A stretch of 64,000 bases of DNA from JAFGAV01 sp041479055 (lineage in GTDB: Bacteria; Acidobacteriota; Aminicenantia; Aminicenantales; JAFGAV01), in NCBI GenBank assembly GCA_963702835.1, contig OY969762.1:930001-994000 (forward strand). The letters are read 5' to 3'. Under the pieces are notes generated by a model. The model searched no databases, was not told where the DNA came from, and worked only from the letters and a program-made list of their open reading frames with translations. Positions 27,237 through 36,453 of this stretch are shown in pieces; position 1 is the stretch's first letter; each line of letters begins with the position of its first letter. The translations under genes were made by a program, and so were the position numbers.

Positions 27237-28925
27237 ATGATCAAGTCTGTTCGTTCAAAAAAAATGAAGCGACGGGACTTTCTCAAGACGGCCGGGTTTA
27301 CGGCCCTGGGCGCGGCCGTCTCCCCTCAACTGCTCGCTCCGCGCCACCTCTCCGCCGAAATGTCCATCTATGACCCGGGTTTTTTCGAATGCGCCGAGCG
27401 GTTTGCTTTTCTGAGCGCTCAGGAGGCCGTGGTCAGCCTCCTGGTCCGGCCGGGCCGGACACTGGACGTCAAGTTCTATAAAGGCCCCAGCGAGACTTCT
27501 CTGGTGGCCGGCACGGCCTATTCCTATACCGGGGTCAAGGATGTCCTGGATATTAGTTTAGCCGGATATTTCTGGGGGCCGGCTTTTTATTACAAGCTGG
27601 AGTACAGGGACAGCGCTTCTTCTTCCGGCTGGCGGACGACGCCGGTCCGCCGGGTCAAAACTCCCCGCTCCTACCTGGAACGGGGCCGGATGGAGATCAT
27701 CCTCCTCGGCGACGATCATACTTATGACGACGCCGATACCCCCAGCCGGGGCGTCTTGGACCCTTCCCTCAGGGCCAGCCGGTTGAACGGCGAATATGTC
27801 AATGACTTCCTGCGCATTCTGCAGAGCGATCCTTCCTTTGTCCCCGATGAAGGCACCGACCTGGGTATGCTCCGGAGCGGGTTCAGTCTGGCCAGCGCTA
27901 TTTACCAGATCATGACCCGGGAAGATCCGGACATGATAATCCACTTGGGCGATGCCACCGGGATCGGGGCGGGCTACAAGTGGCCCGGTTTGGGGCTCAA
28001 GGATCCGGAGCTGGGCTTGACTTCCGATGACCGCGATGCCTACGCCAAGCTATTCTGGCTCAGGATGAGGCGGATGTACTCGGCCCTCACCCCTTACCTT
28101 CCGCTCTACCTCGTGCAGGGCAGTCACGACGGCGAGTCCGGCTACGGCCTGGAGCGGCCCTATGCGGTGAAATACCGCACCCTTTATTTCCCCCAGCCGG
28201 GCGGGTATCAGGGACAATCCATCGACCAGAATTATTTCGCCTTGGCCTGGGGCGGAGGTCTCGGTCCGGGAAATCCTTTATTCATCATCCTGGATAACCA
28301 AGGCTATAACGCTCCGCCCCCTCCCGGGCCCCTGCGTCCGGAAGATTGGACACTGGGCTTGGAGCAGAAGGACTGGCTCCGCCGCGTTTTGGACTACGAA
28401 AGCGACTGGAAGTTCACCTTCTTTCATCATGTGCTGGGCGGCTGGCCTCGAGGGTCCAACGAGGCCGAAACAAGCTACGCCTACGGACGCGGGCCGCTCT
28501 ATACCGCCGCGGATTATGCGCCCTACTGCCCCGACCCGGAAAAGGTCGAGCAGGTTGAGCTGACCCGCCTGCTGCGCGACAGCGGCGTGCGCTGCAGCTT
28601 CTACGGCCACGACCATATCTTTTTCGGCCGGAAGGTCGAGGGCGACTTGAAGGCCATATGCGTCGGCTCGCCCAAGCCCGTCGGTGAGCTGGCCTGGTAC
28701 AAGGGCCCCCTGTGGATCGAACACTACGGGTGCCGCGGCCGCTATGGGAGAGAGGAGCCCGTCTGCAGCTTGGCGGATTTCTGGGGGCCGTCCGGCTACG
28801 CCAAGCTGACTTTGACCCCTTCATCGGCCGTAGTGGAATACAAGCGCGCCTCCGACAATAACCCCTGGACTAATATCCCGGCGGACAAACGGCCCGGCGA
28901 CATCCTTCGCACAATCAACCTCTAG
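27237..28925 (+). CDS. Tat-exported metallophosphoesterase (calcineurin-like)
   Basis: 562 residues. The leader K-R-R-D-F-L-K-T-A-G-F followed by a hydrophobic stretch is a twin-arginine signal, so the enzyme folds and probably loads metal before export. Next comes a fibronectin-like N-terminal region, then the phosphoesterase core: L-L-G-D-D-H (D-x-H position), I-H-L-G-D-A-T, Q-G-S-H-D-G (a GNHD variant with Ser), F-F-H-H, and F-Y-G-H-D-H. The organisation resembles purple-acid-phosphatase/PhoD-like enzymes. An internal ATG at 27264 directly before the twin-arginine motif is an alternative start. It is divergent from the propeller gene across only 55 bp. Confidence 0.85.
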   Translation: MIKSVRSKKMKRRDFLKTAGFTALGAAVSPQLLAPRHLSAEMSIYDPGFFECAERFAFLSAQEAVVSLLVRPGRTLDVKFYKGPSETSLVAGTAYSYTGVKDVLDISLAGYFWGPAFYYKLEYRDSASSSGWRTTPVRRVKTPRSYLERGRMEIILLGDDHTYDDADTPSRGVLDPSLRASRLNGEYVNDFLRILQSDPSFVPDEGTDLGMLRSGFSLASAIYQIMTREDPDMIIHLGDATGIGAGYKWPGLGLKDPELGLTSDDRDAYAKLFWLRMRRMYSALTPYLPLYLVQGSHDGESGYGLERPYAVKYRTLYFPQPGGYQGQSIDQNYFALAWGGGLGPGNPLFIILDNQGYNAPPPPGPLRPEDWTLGLEQKDWLRRVLDYESDWKFTFFHHVLGGWPRGSNEAETSYAYGRGPLYTAADYAPYCPDPEKVEQVELTRLLRDSGVRCSFYGHDHIFFGRKVEGDLKAICVGSPKPVGELAWYKGPLWIEHYGCRGRYGREEPVCSLADFWGPSGYAKLTLTPSSAVVEYKRASDNNPWTNIPADKRPGDILRTINL

Positions 28926-28931
28926 AGCCCC

Positions 28932-31298
28932 ATGACTTCGCCGCGCCACCCAACCCTTGCGGTATTAGCCCTGTTCATGGCCCTGACCCTAGTCATGACC
29001 TACCCCTTAGTCCTGCACCTGGGGTCGAGCGTCCGGGACCCGGGCGATCCGTTGCTCAACACCTGGATCCTGGCCTGGAATAACCGGCAGATGGCCGGCT
29101 TCCATCTTTCCGGCTGGTTCGACGCGAACATTTATTATCCGAACCGGAACACTCTGGCCTACTCTGAACATCTTTTCAGCCAAGCCCTGGTCAGCTTGCC
29201 GGTAAACCTTCTGACCGGCAATCCCATCCTGGCCTACAACCTCGTCCTGCTGTTCGGGTTTATCACCTCCGGGTTCGGGATGTACCTCCTGGCTCGCCGC
29301 CTGAGCGGCCACCTCCTGGGCTCGATCGCCGCCGGTATCATTTTTGCTTTTTCCCCGTTCATGATGGCCCACCTTCCCCACCTCCAGGTCATAACGGCGG
29401 GTGGTATTCCCTTGACGTTTCTCTTCCTCATTCGTTTTTTCGACAAAGGTAGATGGAAAGATCTTTTTCTCTTTACGTTGTTTTACGTGCTCCAAGCGCT
29501 GGCCAACGGCTACTATGCCCTCTTTTTGACAATCCTGGCCGGCCTGTTCATTCTGGTCATGACCGTGGCCGGCCGAAAATGGAAGGAAGGGCGTTTCTGG
29601 ATTCAGATGGTCGTTTTCGCCGTGTTGGCCCTGGCGGCACTCGGCCCTTTTCTTTACCATTATGCCCAAGTCAGGAATACCCTGGGCCTGGAAAGAGGTA
29701 TCGGCGCTTATGCCCGGCCAACAAGCTTTCTGGCCACCTCCCCCCAGAACAACCTCTACGGCCGGGTCAGCCGGCAGTTTCTTCAGCCTGAAGGTGAATT
29801 GTTTCCCGGAGCGGCGGCCTTTCTGCTGGCCGTGGTGGGAGGCCTGAGCGTGCTCAGGTTGAAAAAACGCCTCCGGCCGGAGGGACAGTCTGCGGCCCGG
29901 CGCGCTGGACGGGTTCTCCTGTGGATAGTAGCCGCCTTGTTCTTGGCTCAAAGTGTCATTCTCTACACGACCTTAAAGCAGGGCAGCTTTGAGCTGGCCC
30001 TCGGCTCGGGTCTGAAAATCCATGCCCGGAGTCCGCTCAAGCCGTTTCTGGCCTGGGCAGCTTTATTATTTGTGTTCTTGGCCCTAAAAAAAATCCTCCG
30101 GACCGGGCCTCTGCTTCCCTTTTCCTTCGCCGATCCACACCTGTGGGGACTGGGGTTGGTCTTCCTTGTCGCTTTGTGGCTGACCTTCGGCCCGCACGGC
30201 CCATTCCTGATCCTGTATCGCTATGTGCCGGGGTTTGAAGGGTTGCGCGCTCCGACCCGCTGTCATGTTTTCATCATGCTGGTCCTGGCGGCCTTTGCCG
30301 CTTTCGGATTCCGTTCTTTGGCTCAAAAGTTGAGCGGGTTTAAAAAAAGCGCGCTGTCCATGCTGGCGCCTCTTATCATCCTGGTTGAATTCCTGTCCCT
30401 TCCCATTCCCTGTGTCTCGATCCCGGTCAAAAAGGCCATACCGGCCGTCTATCAATGGCTGGCCGAACAAAAGGGGGAAGATTTTGCCCTGCTGGAGCTT
30501 CCTTTTCCCCAACAGGGTCAAGGCGTGGGCTCGGTGGAATGTTCTCGCGCTTATTTCTCGGCCTATCACTGGAAACGACTGGTCAACGGCTACAGCGGAT
30601 ATTTTCCTCCCTTGTACAGCGAATTGCGCCGGCGTTGGAACGGGGATTGTTCAGCGGCTCAGAATATCCGCGACTTGAAAGCTCTCGGCGTCCGCTATAT
30701 GGTCTTCCACTATTCAATGTTCCCCGCCGATGCTTTTCCCTTCCTCCAAAAAGACTTGGCCTCTCTGCCGGAGCAGACGGCTTTCAAGGGCCGGTTCGGC
30801 GAAGCTTATGTCTATGAAGTCCTCGGCTGGAAAGAGGGCTTGATGGGACTGCGGGCCAAAAATCCGTTTCGGCCGATCGAGCCGAAAGGCTGGCAGGCTT
30901 CGGCTTCGGTCAACAGCAAGGCGGCCCGCTTGGCCATTGACGGCCGCGGGGAGACGCGCTGGGACACCAACGGACCCCAGCAGCCCGGCCAGTTCTTCGA
31001 AGTGGACCTGGGCCGGACGGTCAGTCTGGCCAAACTGTCTCTTGTCCTCGCCTCGAGCGAATTGGATTATCCGCGCGGCTACCGGGTGGAAGCCTCTTCA
31101 GACGGGCGGACCTGGACGTCGGCTGCGGCAGAAGAGGAGGTCCTCATCGATATCCGGGCTTATCTCCGGCCCAAGGACCTGGCCTTGGATATTCCCCTGC
31201 CCAACGTTGCGGCCAGATTTATCCGCATCGTGAACACTGGAGAGGATCCCCTCCGCTACTGGTCCATCCACGAGCTGGAAGTCTATTCTTTCAAATAG
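28932..31298 (+). CDS. polytopic membrane protein (GT-C/YfhO-like) with C-terminal discoidin domain
   Basis: 788 residues. The first ~500 contain about 10-12 hydrophobic helices with an early extracytoplasmic loop (D-P-L-L-N-T-W-I-L-A-W, then F-D-A-N-I-Y-Y-P), the layout of GT-C glycosyltransferases and YfhO-like proteins that use polyprenyl-linked sugars. A soluble region (about 500-645) follows, and then a ~140-residue F5/8 type C (discoidin) domain starting at G-W-Q-A-S-A-S with A-I-D-G-R-G-E-T-R-W and R-F-I-R-I-V. The discoidin domain is probably carbohydrate-binding on the outer face. It starts 7 bp after the phosphoesterase gene, so the two form an operon. Confidence 0.75.
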   Translation: MTSPRHPTLAVLALFMALTLVMTYPLVLHLGSSVRDPGDPLLNTWILAWNNRQMAGFHLSGWFDANIYYPNRNTLAYSEHLFSQALVSLPVNLLTGNPILAYNLVLLFGFITSGFGMYLLARRLSGHLLGSIAAGIIFAFSPFMMAHLPHLQVITAGGIPLTFLFLIRFFDKGRWKDLFLFTLFYVLQALANGYYALFLTILAGLFILVMTVAGRKWKEGRFWIQMVVFAVLALAALGPFLYHYAQVRNTLGLERGIGAYARPTSFLATSPQNNLYGRVSRQFLQPEGELFPGAAAFLLAVVGGLSVLRLKKRLRPEGQSAARRAGRVLLWIVAALFLAQSVILYTTLKQGSFELALGSGLKIHARSPLKPFLAWAALLFVFLALKKILRTGPLLPFSFADPHLWGLGLVFLVALWLTFGPHGPFLILYRYVPGFEGLRAPTRCHVFIMLVLAAFAAFGFRSLAQKLSGFKKSALSMLAPLIILVEFLSLPIPCVSIPVKKAIPAVYQWLAEQKGEDFALLELPFPQQGQGVGSVECSRAYFSAYHWKRLVNGYSGYFPPLYSELRRRWNGDCSAAQNIRDLKALGVRYMVFHYSMFPADAFPFLQKDLASLPEQTAFKGRFGEAYVYEVLGWKEGLMGLRAKNPFRPIEPKGWQASASVNSKAARLAIDGRGETRWDTNGPQQPGQFFEVDLGRTVSLAKLSLVLASSELDYPRGYRVEASSDGRTWTSAAAEEEVLIDIRAYLRPKDLALDIPLPNVAARFIRIVNTGEDPLRYWSIHELEVYSFK

Positions 31299-31359
31299 TC
31301 ATTTCCCCGCTGATCTCGACGACGGGTCGGCTCCCCTTAAGATATCCAACTGTTTTTCG

Positions 31360-32769
31360 TCAGGCCGTTCCGTTCAATTCAACTTCTTCTTTATATCCGG
31401 GAATGCGCGCCCGCCAGCCGAGCTCCCTGGCCACCAGGTCGGCCATGGCCGCGGCCTTATCCTCTTCGCCGTGCGTCAGGAAGATCGCTTTCGGCTCGGC
31501 GCGCAGATAGCGAAGCCAGCGCAGGAGGTCCTGCTGATCGGCATGAGCGGACAGGCCTTGGATCTGGACGACCTTGGCCCGGACGGGGTAGTACTGGCCG
31601 TGGATGCGGACCGTGGGCTGGCCTTCGACGATCTGCCGGCCGAGCGTGCCCCGGGCCTGATAGCCCACGAAGAGGATAACGGATTCGGGCCGGCTGATAT
31701 TGCGGGCCAGGTGGTGCTTGATCCGGCCGCCCGTGCACATGCCCGACCCGGCCAGGATGAGGCAGGACCCTTTGATGCTGTTGATGGCTTTGGACTCCTC
31801 GATGGTCTGAACCAGATGGAGGCCGGGAAAGCGGAAAGGGTGTTGGCCCGAGCGGAAAAGGGCCTGGGTTTGACGGTCCATGAAATCGACGTGCCGCTCG
31901 AAAATTTCGGTCACCCGGGCGGCCATGGGGCTGTCCAGAAAAGTGGTGATAGGGGGCAAACGCTGGGCCGAGGTCAGCCGGCTCAGATAGAACAACATTT
32001 CCTGGGCTCGCTCCAGGGCGAAGGTGGGCACCACGACGTTGCCGCCGTCCCGGACGGCCTGATTGATGATGTCGCACAGCATATCTTCCAGGTGTTTAGG
32101 GTCCTGGTGGTCGCTGTCTCCGTAGGTTGACTCCAGGACGAGATAGTCGGTCTGGTCGAAAACCGAGGGGTTGCGGACGATGGGCTTATCCCACTGGCCC
32201 ACGTCGCCGGAGAAGACGAGGCGCTTCTCCAGGCCCGCATCTCTGACGCGCAGCTCGACCATAGCCGAGCCAAGGATGTGGCCGGCGTCATGAAAAGTCA
32301 GGCTGAGCCCGTCGTTGAGGTCCAGGGGCTGGCGGTAGGGCACCTCCTGGACATAGGGCGGGACGGCCCGGGCATCTTCAACGGTGTAGAGCGGGACCTC
32401 GGGGTAGGCCCCCTGACGGCCCTCGCGGGCGTGCCGCTTCTTCTTGAAGGCGGCATCCTCTTCCTGGAGATGGGCGCTGTCCTCAAGCACGACAGGCAGC
32501 AGTTCTTTGGTCACGGTCGTGCTCAAGATCGGGCCTTTGAATCCCTGCCGGACCAGCTTGGGAAGCAGGCCGCAGTGGTCGAGATGGGCATGGGTCAGCA
32601 GGACAAAGTCCAGGCCGGCCGGGTCAAAGAGGAAAGGCTCCCAGTTGCGGTTGAGGTATTCTCTTTCCTGGAAGAGGCCGCAGTCCACGATCAAGCGGAG
32701 GCCGACTGCTTCCAGGTAATGGCAGGAGCCGGTGACCTGACGGTCGGCGCCCAGAAACTTGATCCTCAT
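31360..32769 (-). CDS. metallo-beta-lactamase/beta-CASP RNA-processing nuclease
   Basis: About 469 residues. The MBL core shows T-H-A-H-L-D-H-C-G (H-x-H-x-D-H), then H in D-A-G-H-I-L-G and D in F-S-G-D-V. A beta-CASP insertion follows, and motif C lies near the end (L-S-A-H-A-D-Q), matching the YSH1/CPSF-73-like exonucleases. The ATG of M-R-I-K-F-L-G is preferred because the protein begins directly with the first strand of the fold. Expected activity is two-metal RNA endo- or exonuclease. Confidence 0.92.
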   Translation of the reverse strand: MRIKFLGADRQVTGSCHYLEAVGLRLIVDCGLFQEREYLNRNWEPFLFDPAGLDFVLLTHAHLDHCGLLPKLVRQGFKGPILSTTVTKELLPVVLEDSAHLQEEDAAFKKKRHAREGRQGAYPEVPLYTVEDARAVPPYVQEVPYRQPLDLNDGLSLTFHDAGHILGSAMVELRVRDAGLEKRLVFSGDVGQWDKPIVRNPSVFDQTDYLVLESTYGDSDHQDPKHLEDMLCDIINQAVRDGGNVVVPTFALERAQEMLFYLSRLTSAQRLPPITTFLDSPMAARVTEIFERHVDFMDRQTQALFRSGQHPFRFPGLHLVQTIEESKAINSIKGSCLILAGSGMCTGGRIKHHLARNISRPESVILFVGYQARGTLGRQIVEGQPTVRIHGQYYPVRAKVVQIQGLSAHADQQDLLRWLRYLRAEPKAIFLTHGEEDKAAAMADLVARELGWRARIPGYKEEVELNGTA

Positions 32770-32788
32770 TATTCCCCAGCTACTTTTT

Positions 32789-32926
32789 TCATTCCGTCTC
32801 ATCCTCGTCAAGTCGCAGCTCTCCCTTCTCCGCTGCAGCTAATAGCTCACAGGCTTTTTCTTTATCCACTTTCCGCACACGAATCTCGACTTTCCCAAGG
32901 CCATCGAGAGTAAGCCCATTTATCAA
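32789..32926 (-). CDS. possible small protein or gene remnant (hypothetical)
   Basis: Between the rRNA methyltransferase gene and the MBL nuclease gene, a minus-strand frame of 45 codons from a TTG reads as a plausible protein: T-L-D-G-L-G-K-V-E-I-R-V-R-K-V, then an acidic helix ending D-E-D-E-T-E and TGA. The same frame stays open upstream to 32957 without an ATG (only ATA/ATT/TTG codons), where it meets the stop region of the preceding gene. It may be a short protein with an unusual start or the tail of a lost gene. Confidence 0.35.
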   Translation of the reverse strand: MINGLTLDGLGKVEIRVRKVDKEKACELLAAAEKGELRLDEDETE

Positions 32927-32957
32927 GCGAATGGCTTCGATTATGTCTATTCTACAA

Positions 32958-34145
32958 TTAATCGATATAGAGCAAAAACCCTTTTAAATATTCGCTCTCC
33001 GGATGAAAGATGTTGACCGGATGGTCGAAGGCCTGGCGGTGACGCTGCAGGAGACGGACGTTGCGGCCGGCCTCCGCGGCCGCCTCGAAGACAACTTGGC
33101 GGAAAAGAGTTTCGTCCACGAAATGAGAGCAGGAGAAGGTCAGCAGCAGCCCGCCGGCCGGAAGAAGGCCGATGGCCAGGCGGTTCAGGTCTTTGTAGCC
33201 CCGGCAGGCCTGGACCACATCGCTTTTTTTCTTGGCCAAGGCCGGGGGGTCGAGGATGATGAAGTCGAAGTCCAGGCCCCCCCTGCGCAGGAAGTGGAAC
33301 ACGTCTTCGTCCAGGAAGGAATCGGCGGGGAGGTCGAACCCGTTGAGGCTGACATTCTGGCGGGCCAGGTCAAGGGCCTGGGCCGAGCTGTCCACGGACA
33401 GGACTCCGGCCGCACCCCCCTGGAGGACGGACACGGTGAAGGCGCCCGTGTAGCAGAAGGCATTGAGGACCCGCCGGCTTCCGGCCAGAGACATGGCCAA
33501 TCGGCGCATCTCCCGCTGGTCGAGGAACAGCCCCGTTTTTTGGGACCGGACGAGGTCCACCCGAAGGCGGAGGTGACCCTCCTTGATCTCCACGATTTCG
33601 GCAAGCTCTCCCATTAAAACTCCAACTCGGTCTGAGAGGCCTTCTTCGCGCCTGGCCGGCAGGTTGGATTTTTCCAGAATGCTCCTGGGCCGGAAGGTCT
33701 CCGCCAGAAGTTCGACCAGGAAGGTCCTCAGCTTATCCATGCCCAGAGTGGAGACCTGGACGACCAGGACATCGTCGTAGCGGTCGACGATCAACCCGGG
33801 CAAGCGGTCAGCTTCGGCGTTGACCAGGCGGTAGGCATTGGTTTCCTGGGAAAAGAAAGCTTGGCGCAGGCCGGCGGCCTTACGGATGTTCTGCCGGATG
33901 GCTTCGGCCGGCGGCGTCTGGTCGAAATTCAGCATCCGGCCGACGATCGAGCAGCGCCGGTTGAAGTAGGCATGACCCAGGAACCGTCCGTCATGGCTCT
34001 TCACCGCGGCCACGGAGCCATCCTCCATGTCCGGAAGCTCGGCCACTGCGCCGGAGAAGATCCAGTGATGGCGGTTGAGGATGGGCTTCTCCCGGCCCGG
34101 CTTGAGGATGGCCTCGCCGACGACGGGAATATCTTTAAGCCCCAT
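32958..34145 (-). CDS. rlmI: class I SAM-dependent rRNA cytosine-C5 methyltransferase (RlmI/RlmL-C type)
   Basis: 395 residues. An N-terminal PUA-type RNA-binding domain (residues ~10-85) and an RlmI-like middle domain (V-D-R-Y-D-D...Q-T-S-like) precede a Rossmann methyltransferase with V-L-N-A-F-C-Y-T-G-A-F-T (motif I), I-I-L-D-P-P-A-L-A-K (motif IV with catalytic region) and T-F-S-C-S-H (motif VI). It is predicted to methylate a 23S rRNA cytosine (m5C1962-type). The gene starts 5 bp after the nudix gene, so they are probably cotranscribed. Confidence 0.9.
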   Translation of the reverse strand: MGLKDIPVVGEAILKPGREKPILNRHHWIFSGAVAELPDMEDGSVAAVKSHDGRFLGHAYFNRRCSIVGRMLNFDQTPPAEAIRQNIRKAAGLRQAFFSQETNAYRLVNAEADRLPGLIVDRYDDVLVVQVSTLGMDKLRTFLVELLAETFRPRSILEKSNLPARREEGLSDRVGVLMGELAEIVEIKEGHLRLRVDLVRSQKTGLFLDQREMRRLAMSLAGSRRVLNAFCYTGAFTVSVLQGGAAGVLSVDSSAQALDLARQNVSLNGFDLPADSFLDEDVFHFLRRGGLDFDFIILDPPALAKKKSDVVQACRGYKDLNRLAIGLLPAGGLLLTFSCSHFVDETLFRQVVFEAAAEAGRNVRLLQRHRQAFDHPVNIFHPESEYLKGFLLYID

Positions 34146-34150
34146 GGGGT

Positions 34151-34531
34151 TTAAACTCTTTCTTGGAGTAATCGGACGGCCGGCCTGTCTAGCTCGGGGA
34201 ACTCGTATCGGCCCAGCTCATCCGGCTTAACCCAGCGCAGCTCGTCATGCTCGCGGGCCAGGGGCTGTCCGGAAATCACCTGGACGGCATAAACCAGAAG
34301 TTCGATGGAATAGTCCCGGTGGTCGATCCGGGAAGAACAAAGCAAATCCCCCACCCTGGCTTCGACCCCCAGCTCTTCGCGGAGCTCTCGGCGGAGGCTC
34401 GCCTCTGGCCTTTCGCCCCGGTCAATCTTGCCGCCCGGGAATTCCCACAGGCCGCCCAAACGGTCTCCTTTCTTTCGGCGGGCGATGAGAATCTTGCCGT
34501 CGCCCTCGATAACAGCCGCGGTCACCCGCAT
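34151..34531 (-). CDS. MutT-like NUDIX hydrolase (8-oxo-dGTP diphosphatase type)
   Basis: 126 residues from the ATG of M-R-V-T-A-A-V, which has AGGGGAG five bases upstream and gives the usual MutT length. The Nudix box is intact: G-G-K-I-D-R-G-E followed by R-R-E-L-R-E-E-L-G-V (G-x5-E-x7-R-E-U-x-E-E-x-G-U). W-E-F-P-G-G upstream is typical of MutT, which removes oxidised dGTP. A longer in-frame start at 34702 would add 57 residues unlike any Nudix N-terminus. Confidence 0.88.
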   Translation of the reverse strand: MRVTAAVIEGDGKILIARRKKGDRLGGLWEFPGGKIDRGERPEASLRRELREELGVEARVGDLLCSSRIDHRDYSIELLVYAVQVISGQPLAREHDELRWVKPDELGRYEFPELDRPAVRLLQERV

Positions 34532-34737
34532 CAATGCTCCCCTCTGGGCGGGACTGGGCTGAATCATATTTTTCTTGGCCGACTTGTCCATGGCTGGCCC
34601 CAGCCTATTCTGCTCAAGGCCAAGAAAAATAACAAGACAAAAGAGTTTCCTGTTCATTTTCTTGACTCCGGCCGCAGACCGATGATATGTTGACTTTCTC
34701 AAAAAAGGGCGGCCTGTTTCCCAAATAGAGAAAAAAG

Positions 34738-35550
34738 ATGCTCCAGCTCATATTTAAAAAGCTCACCTGCAACGCCGCCCTGACCAAACGGACGTGGAAA
34801 TTCTGGTATAACTTCGCCAACTTGATCGACGGCCGCGCCGGAGACCTGAGGTTTATGAACTTCGGATATGCCCCAGAACATGACGGCGGAAAAATTTTAG
34901 AGCTAGACCCTGCCGACGAAAAGCACCGCTATGCCATCCAAATGTATTATCACACCGTCGGCCGCCGGAGCCTTTCGGGTCTTGATGTTCTGGAGGTCGG
35001 CTGCGGGAGAGGGGGGGGCGCGGTCAGCCTGATGAAGTACGCTCGGCCCCGCACTTTGGCCGCCATCGACCTTTCCACGAAAGCCATCGCTCTTTGTAAA
35101 AAACTCAGGGACATTCCTTCCCTGACCTTCAAGGTGGGGGACGCGGAAAAAATACCCTACGCCGATTCCTCCTTCGATGCCGTAGTCAATGTTGAATCAT
35201 CCCATTGCTATCCGAGCCTCCCTATATTTTTTTCCGAAGCGGCCCGCGTCCTGAAAAAAGGGGGGAGGTTGTTCTATGCCGACTTCAGGAGAGAAGAGCG
35301 CCTGGCCCAGCAGCAGCAGGATATTCGGGATTCCGACTTCATCATCAGCGAAAAAGAAGATATCACCCCGGAAGTCATTCAGGCCTTGAAGCTGGACAGC
35401 GATAGAAAAGAAAAATTGATCCAGCGACGGATACCGGGCTTTTTACATGCCTATTTTCGAAAATTTGTCTGCACGGTGGGTTCGCAGAACTTCCTTTCCC
35501 TGATAGAAGGAAAGCGCTTCTATCACCGCTATCTCCTGGTCAAGCCTTGA
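34738..35550 (+). CDS. SAM-dependent methyltransferase (class I, methyltransferase_11)
   Basis: 270 residues. Motif I is L-E-V-G-C-G-R-G-G-G (about residues 84-93), followed by D-L-S, the motif II region V-G-D-A-E-K-I-P-Y-A-D-S-S-F-D-A-V, and K-K-G-G-R-L. The N-terminal F-M-N-F-G-Y-A-P and N-V-E-S-S-H-C-Y-P resemble phthiotriol/phenolphthiotriol-type and other lipid or small-molecule O-methyltransferases. The physiological substrate is not evident. It is divergent from the nudix gene. Confidence 0.85.
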   Translation: MLQLIFKKLTCNAALTKRTWKFWYNFANLIDGRAGDLRFMNFGYAPEHDGGKILELDPADEKHRYAIQMYYHTVGRRSLSGLDVLEVGCGRGGGAVSLMKYARPRTLAAIDLSTKAIALCKKLRDIPSLTFKVGDAEKIPYADSSFDAVVNVESSHCYPSLPIFFSEAARVLKKGGRLFYADFRREERLAQQQQDIRDSDFIISEKEDITPEVIQALKLDSDRKEKLIQRRIPGFLHAYFRKFVCTVGSQNFLSLIEGKRFYHRYLLVKP

Positions 35551-35570
35551 AGGCCGCGGCCGAGGTCGTC

Positions 35571-36434
35571 TTAAAAGGAGAGCCTGAGCCCGGCCCGCGC
35601 CAGCAAACCCGATAACCCCAGGCTGGCCGCGCGGCCGGAGCCGAAGTCCCCGCTCAGAGGAGGGTCCGTGGCGAACAGGATCTTGGGATATTTTTTTCCC
35701 TGCTGGGATTCTTCATAATACCATAGGGTGTGATCCTGGCCGCTATCGGCATAGGTCAGCCCGAACAACCGGCCGGAGCGTTCAAAGCTTCCCCCCAGGT
35801 CCGTCAGCTGGGACGACCGTCCTTCCATCTCCAGAATCAGGCTGAGGTGCGGGCCGAGGGCCGCTTCCAGGCCCGCTCCGGCGCGCAGGCCGGCCGAGTC
35901 GCGGCTGGCCCGGAACACATAGTCCTCGGTGCTGTTCAAAAAAACGGTTGATTCATAGTGCTCCCCGTAGCGAAACCAGTGAAGGCAATATTCCAGGCCT
36001 GCGCTGAGGTTCAGCCGGAGCAGCCGGCCGAGCGGAAAACGGGCATGAAGAAAAAGGGTCAGGGGAACGGAAGCCAAGCGGGTTTGAAACCGCTCCCGGG
36101 TTTTGACGGCAATCCCCAAGAGGTTCCAATCATAGGAGATTTGGCTGTCCATCTGCATCCTGCGGTATCCGACGGCGAGACCCAGGCTCAAAGGCTTATC
36201 GAGCTCGAGCTCCAACTCGGCCTCGGATTCCCAGCCTTTGTCCAATCGGCCGTAAGAACCCTGGACGTTGTCATAAAAATCTTTAGCCCAGGCGTCCAAT
36301 CCCTTGAGCCCGTCGTTAAGGTCGCCGCCCGGATAATATCCGACCCCCCCCGACATCTTAAGGGAAAGCCGCGCGGCAAGCAGCGGCGTACAGGCCAGCA
36401 GGCCGGCCAGGGCCAGGCAGAAAGTTTTTTTCAT
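35571..36434 (-). CDS. outer-membrane beta-barrel-like protein, unknown function
   Basis: About 287 residues from the ATG of M-K-K-T-F, which begins a Sec signal peptide (F-C-L-A-L-A-G-L-L-A-C-T). The mature chain has alternating amphipathic beta-strands (e.g. L-S-L-G-L-A-V-G-Y-R-R-M and L-R-L-N-L-S-A-G-L-E-Y) and ends in L-R-L-S-F, a C-terminal aromatic typical of outer-membrane barrels. A longer in-frame extension reaching 36623 overlaps the LigD-PE gene and is unlikely. Confidence 0.65.
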   Translation of the reverse strand: MKKTFCLALAGLLACTPLLAARLSLKMSGGVGYYPGGDLNDGLKGLDAWAKDFYDNVQGSYGRLDKGWESEAELELELDKPLSLGLAVGYRRMQMDSQISYDWNLLGIAVKTRERFQTRLASVPLTLFLHARFPLGRLLRLNLSAGLEYCLHWFRYGEHYESTVFLNSTEDYVFRASRDSAGLRAGAGLEAALGPHLSLILEMEGRSSQLTDLGGSFERSGRLFGLTYADSGQDHTLWYYEESQQGKKYPKILFATDPPLSGDFGSGRAASLGLSGLLARAGLRLSF

Positions 36435-36453
36435 GATTTGAGCTCTATCTCCC

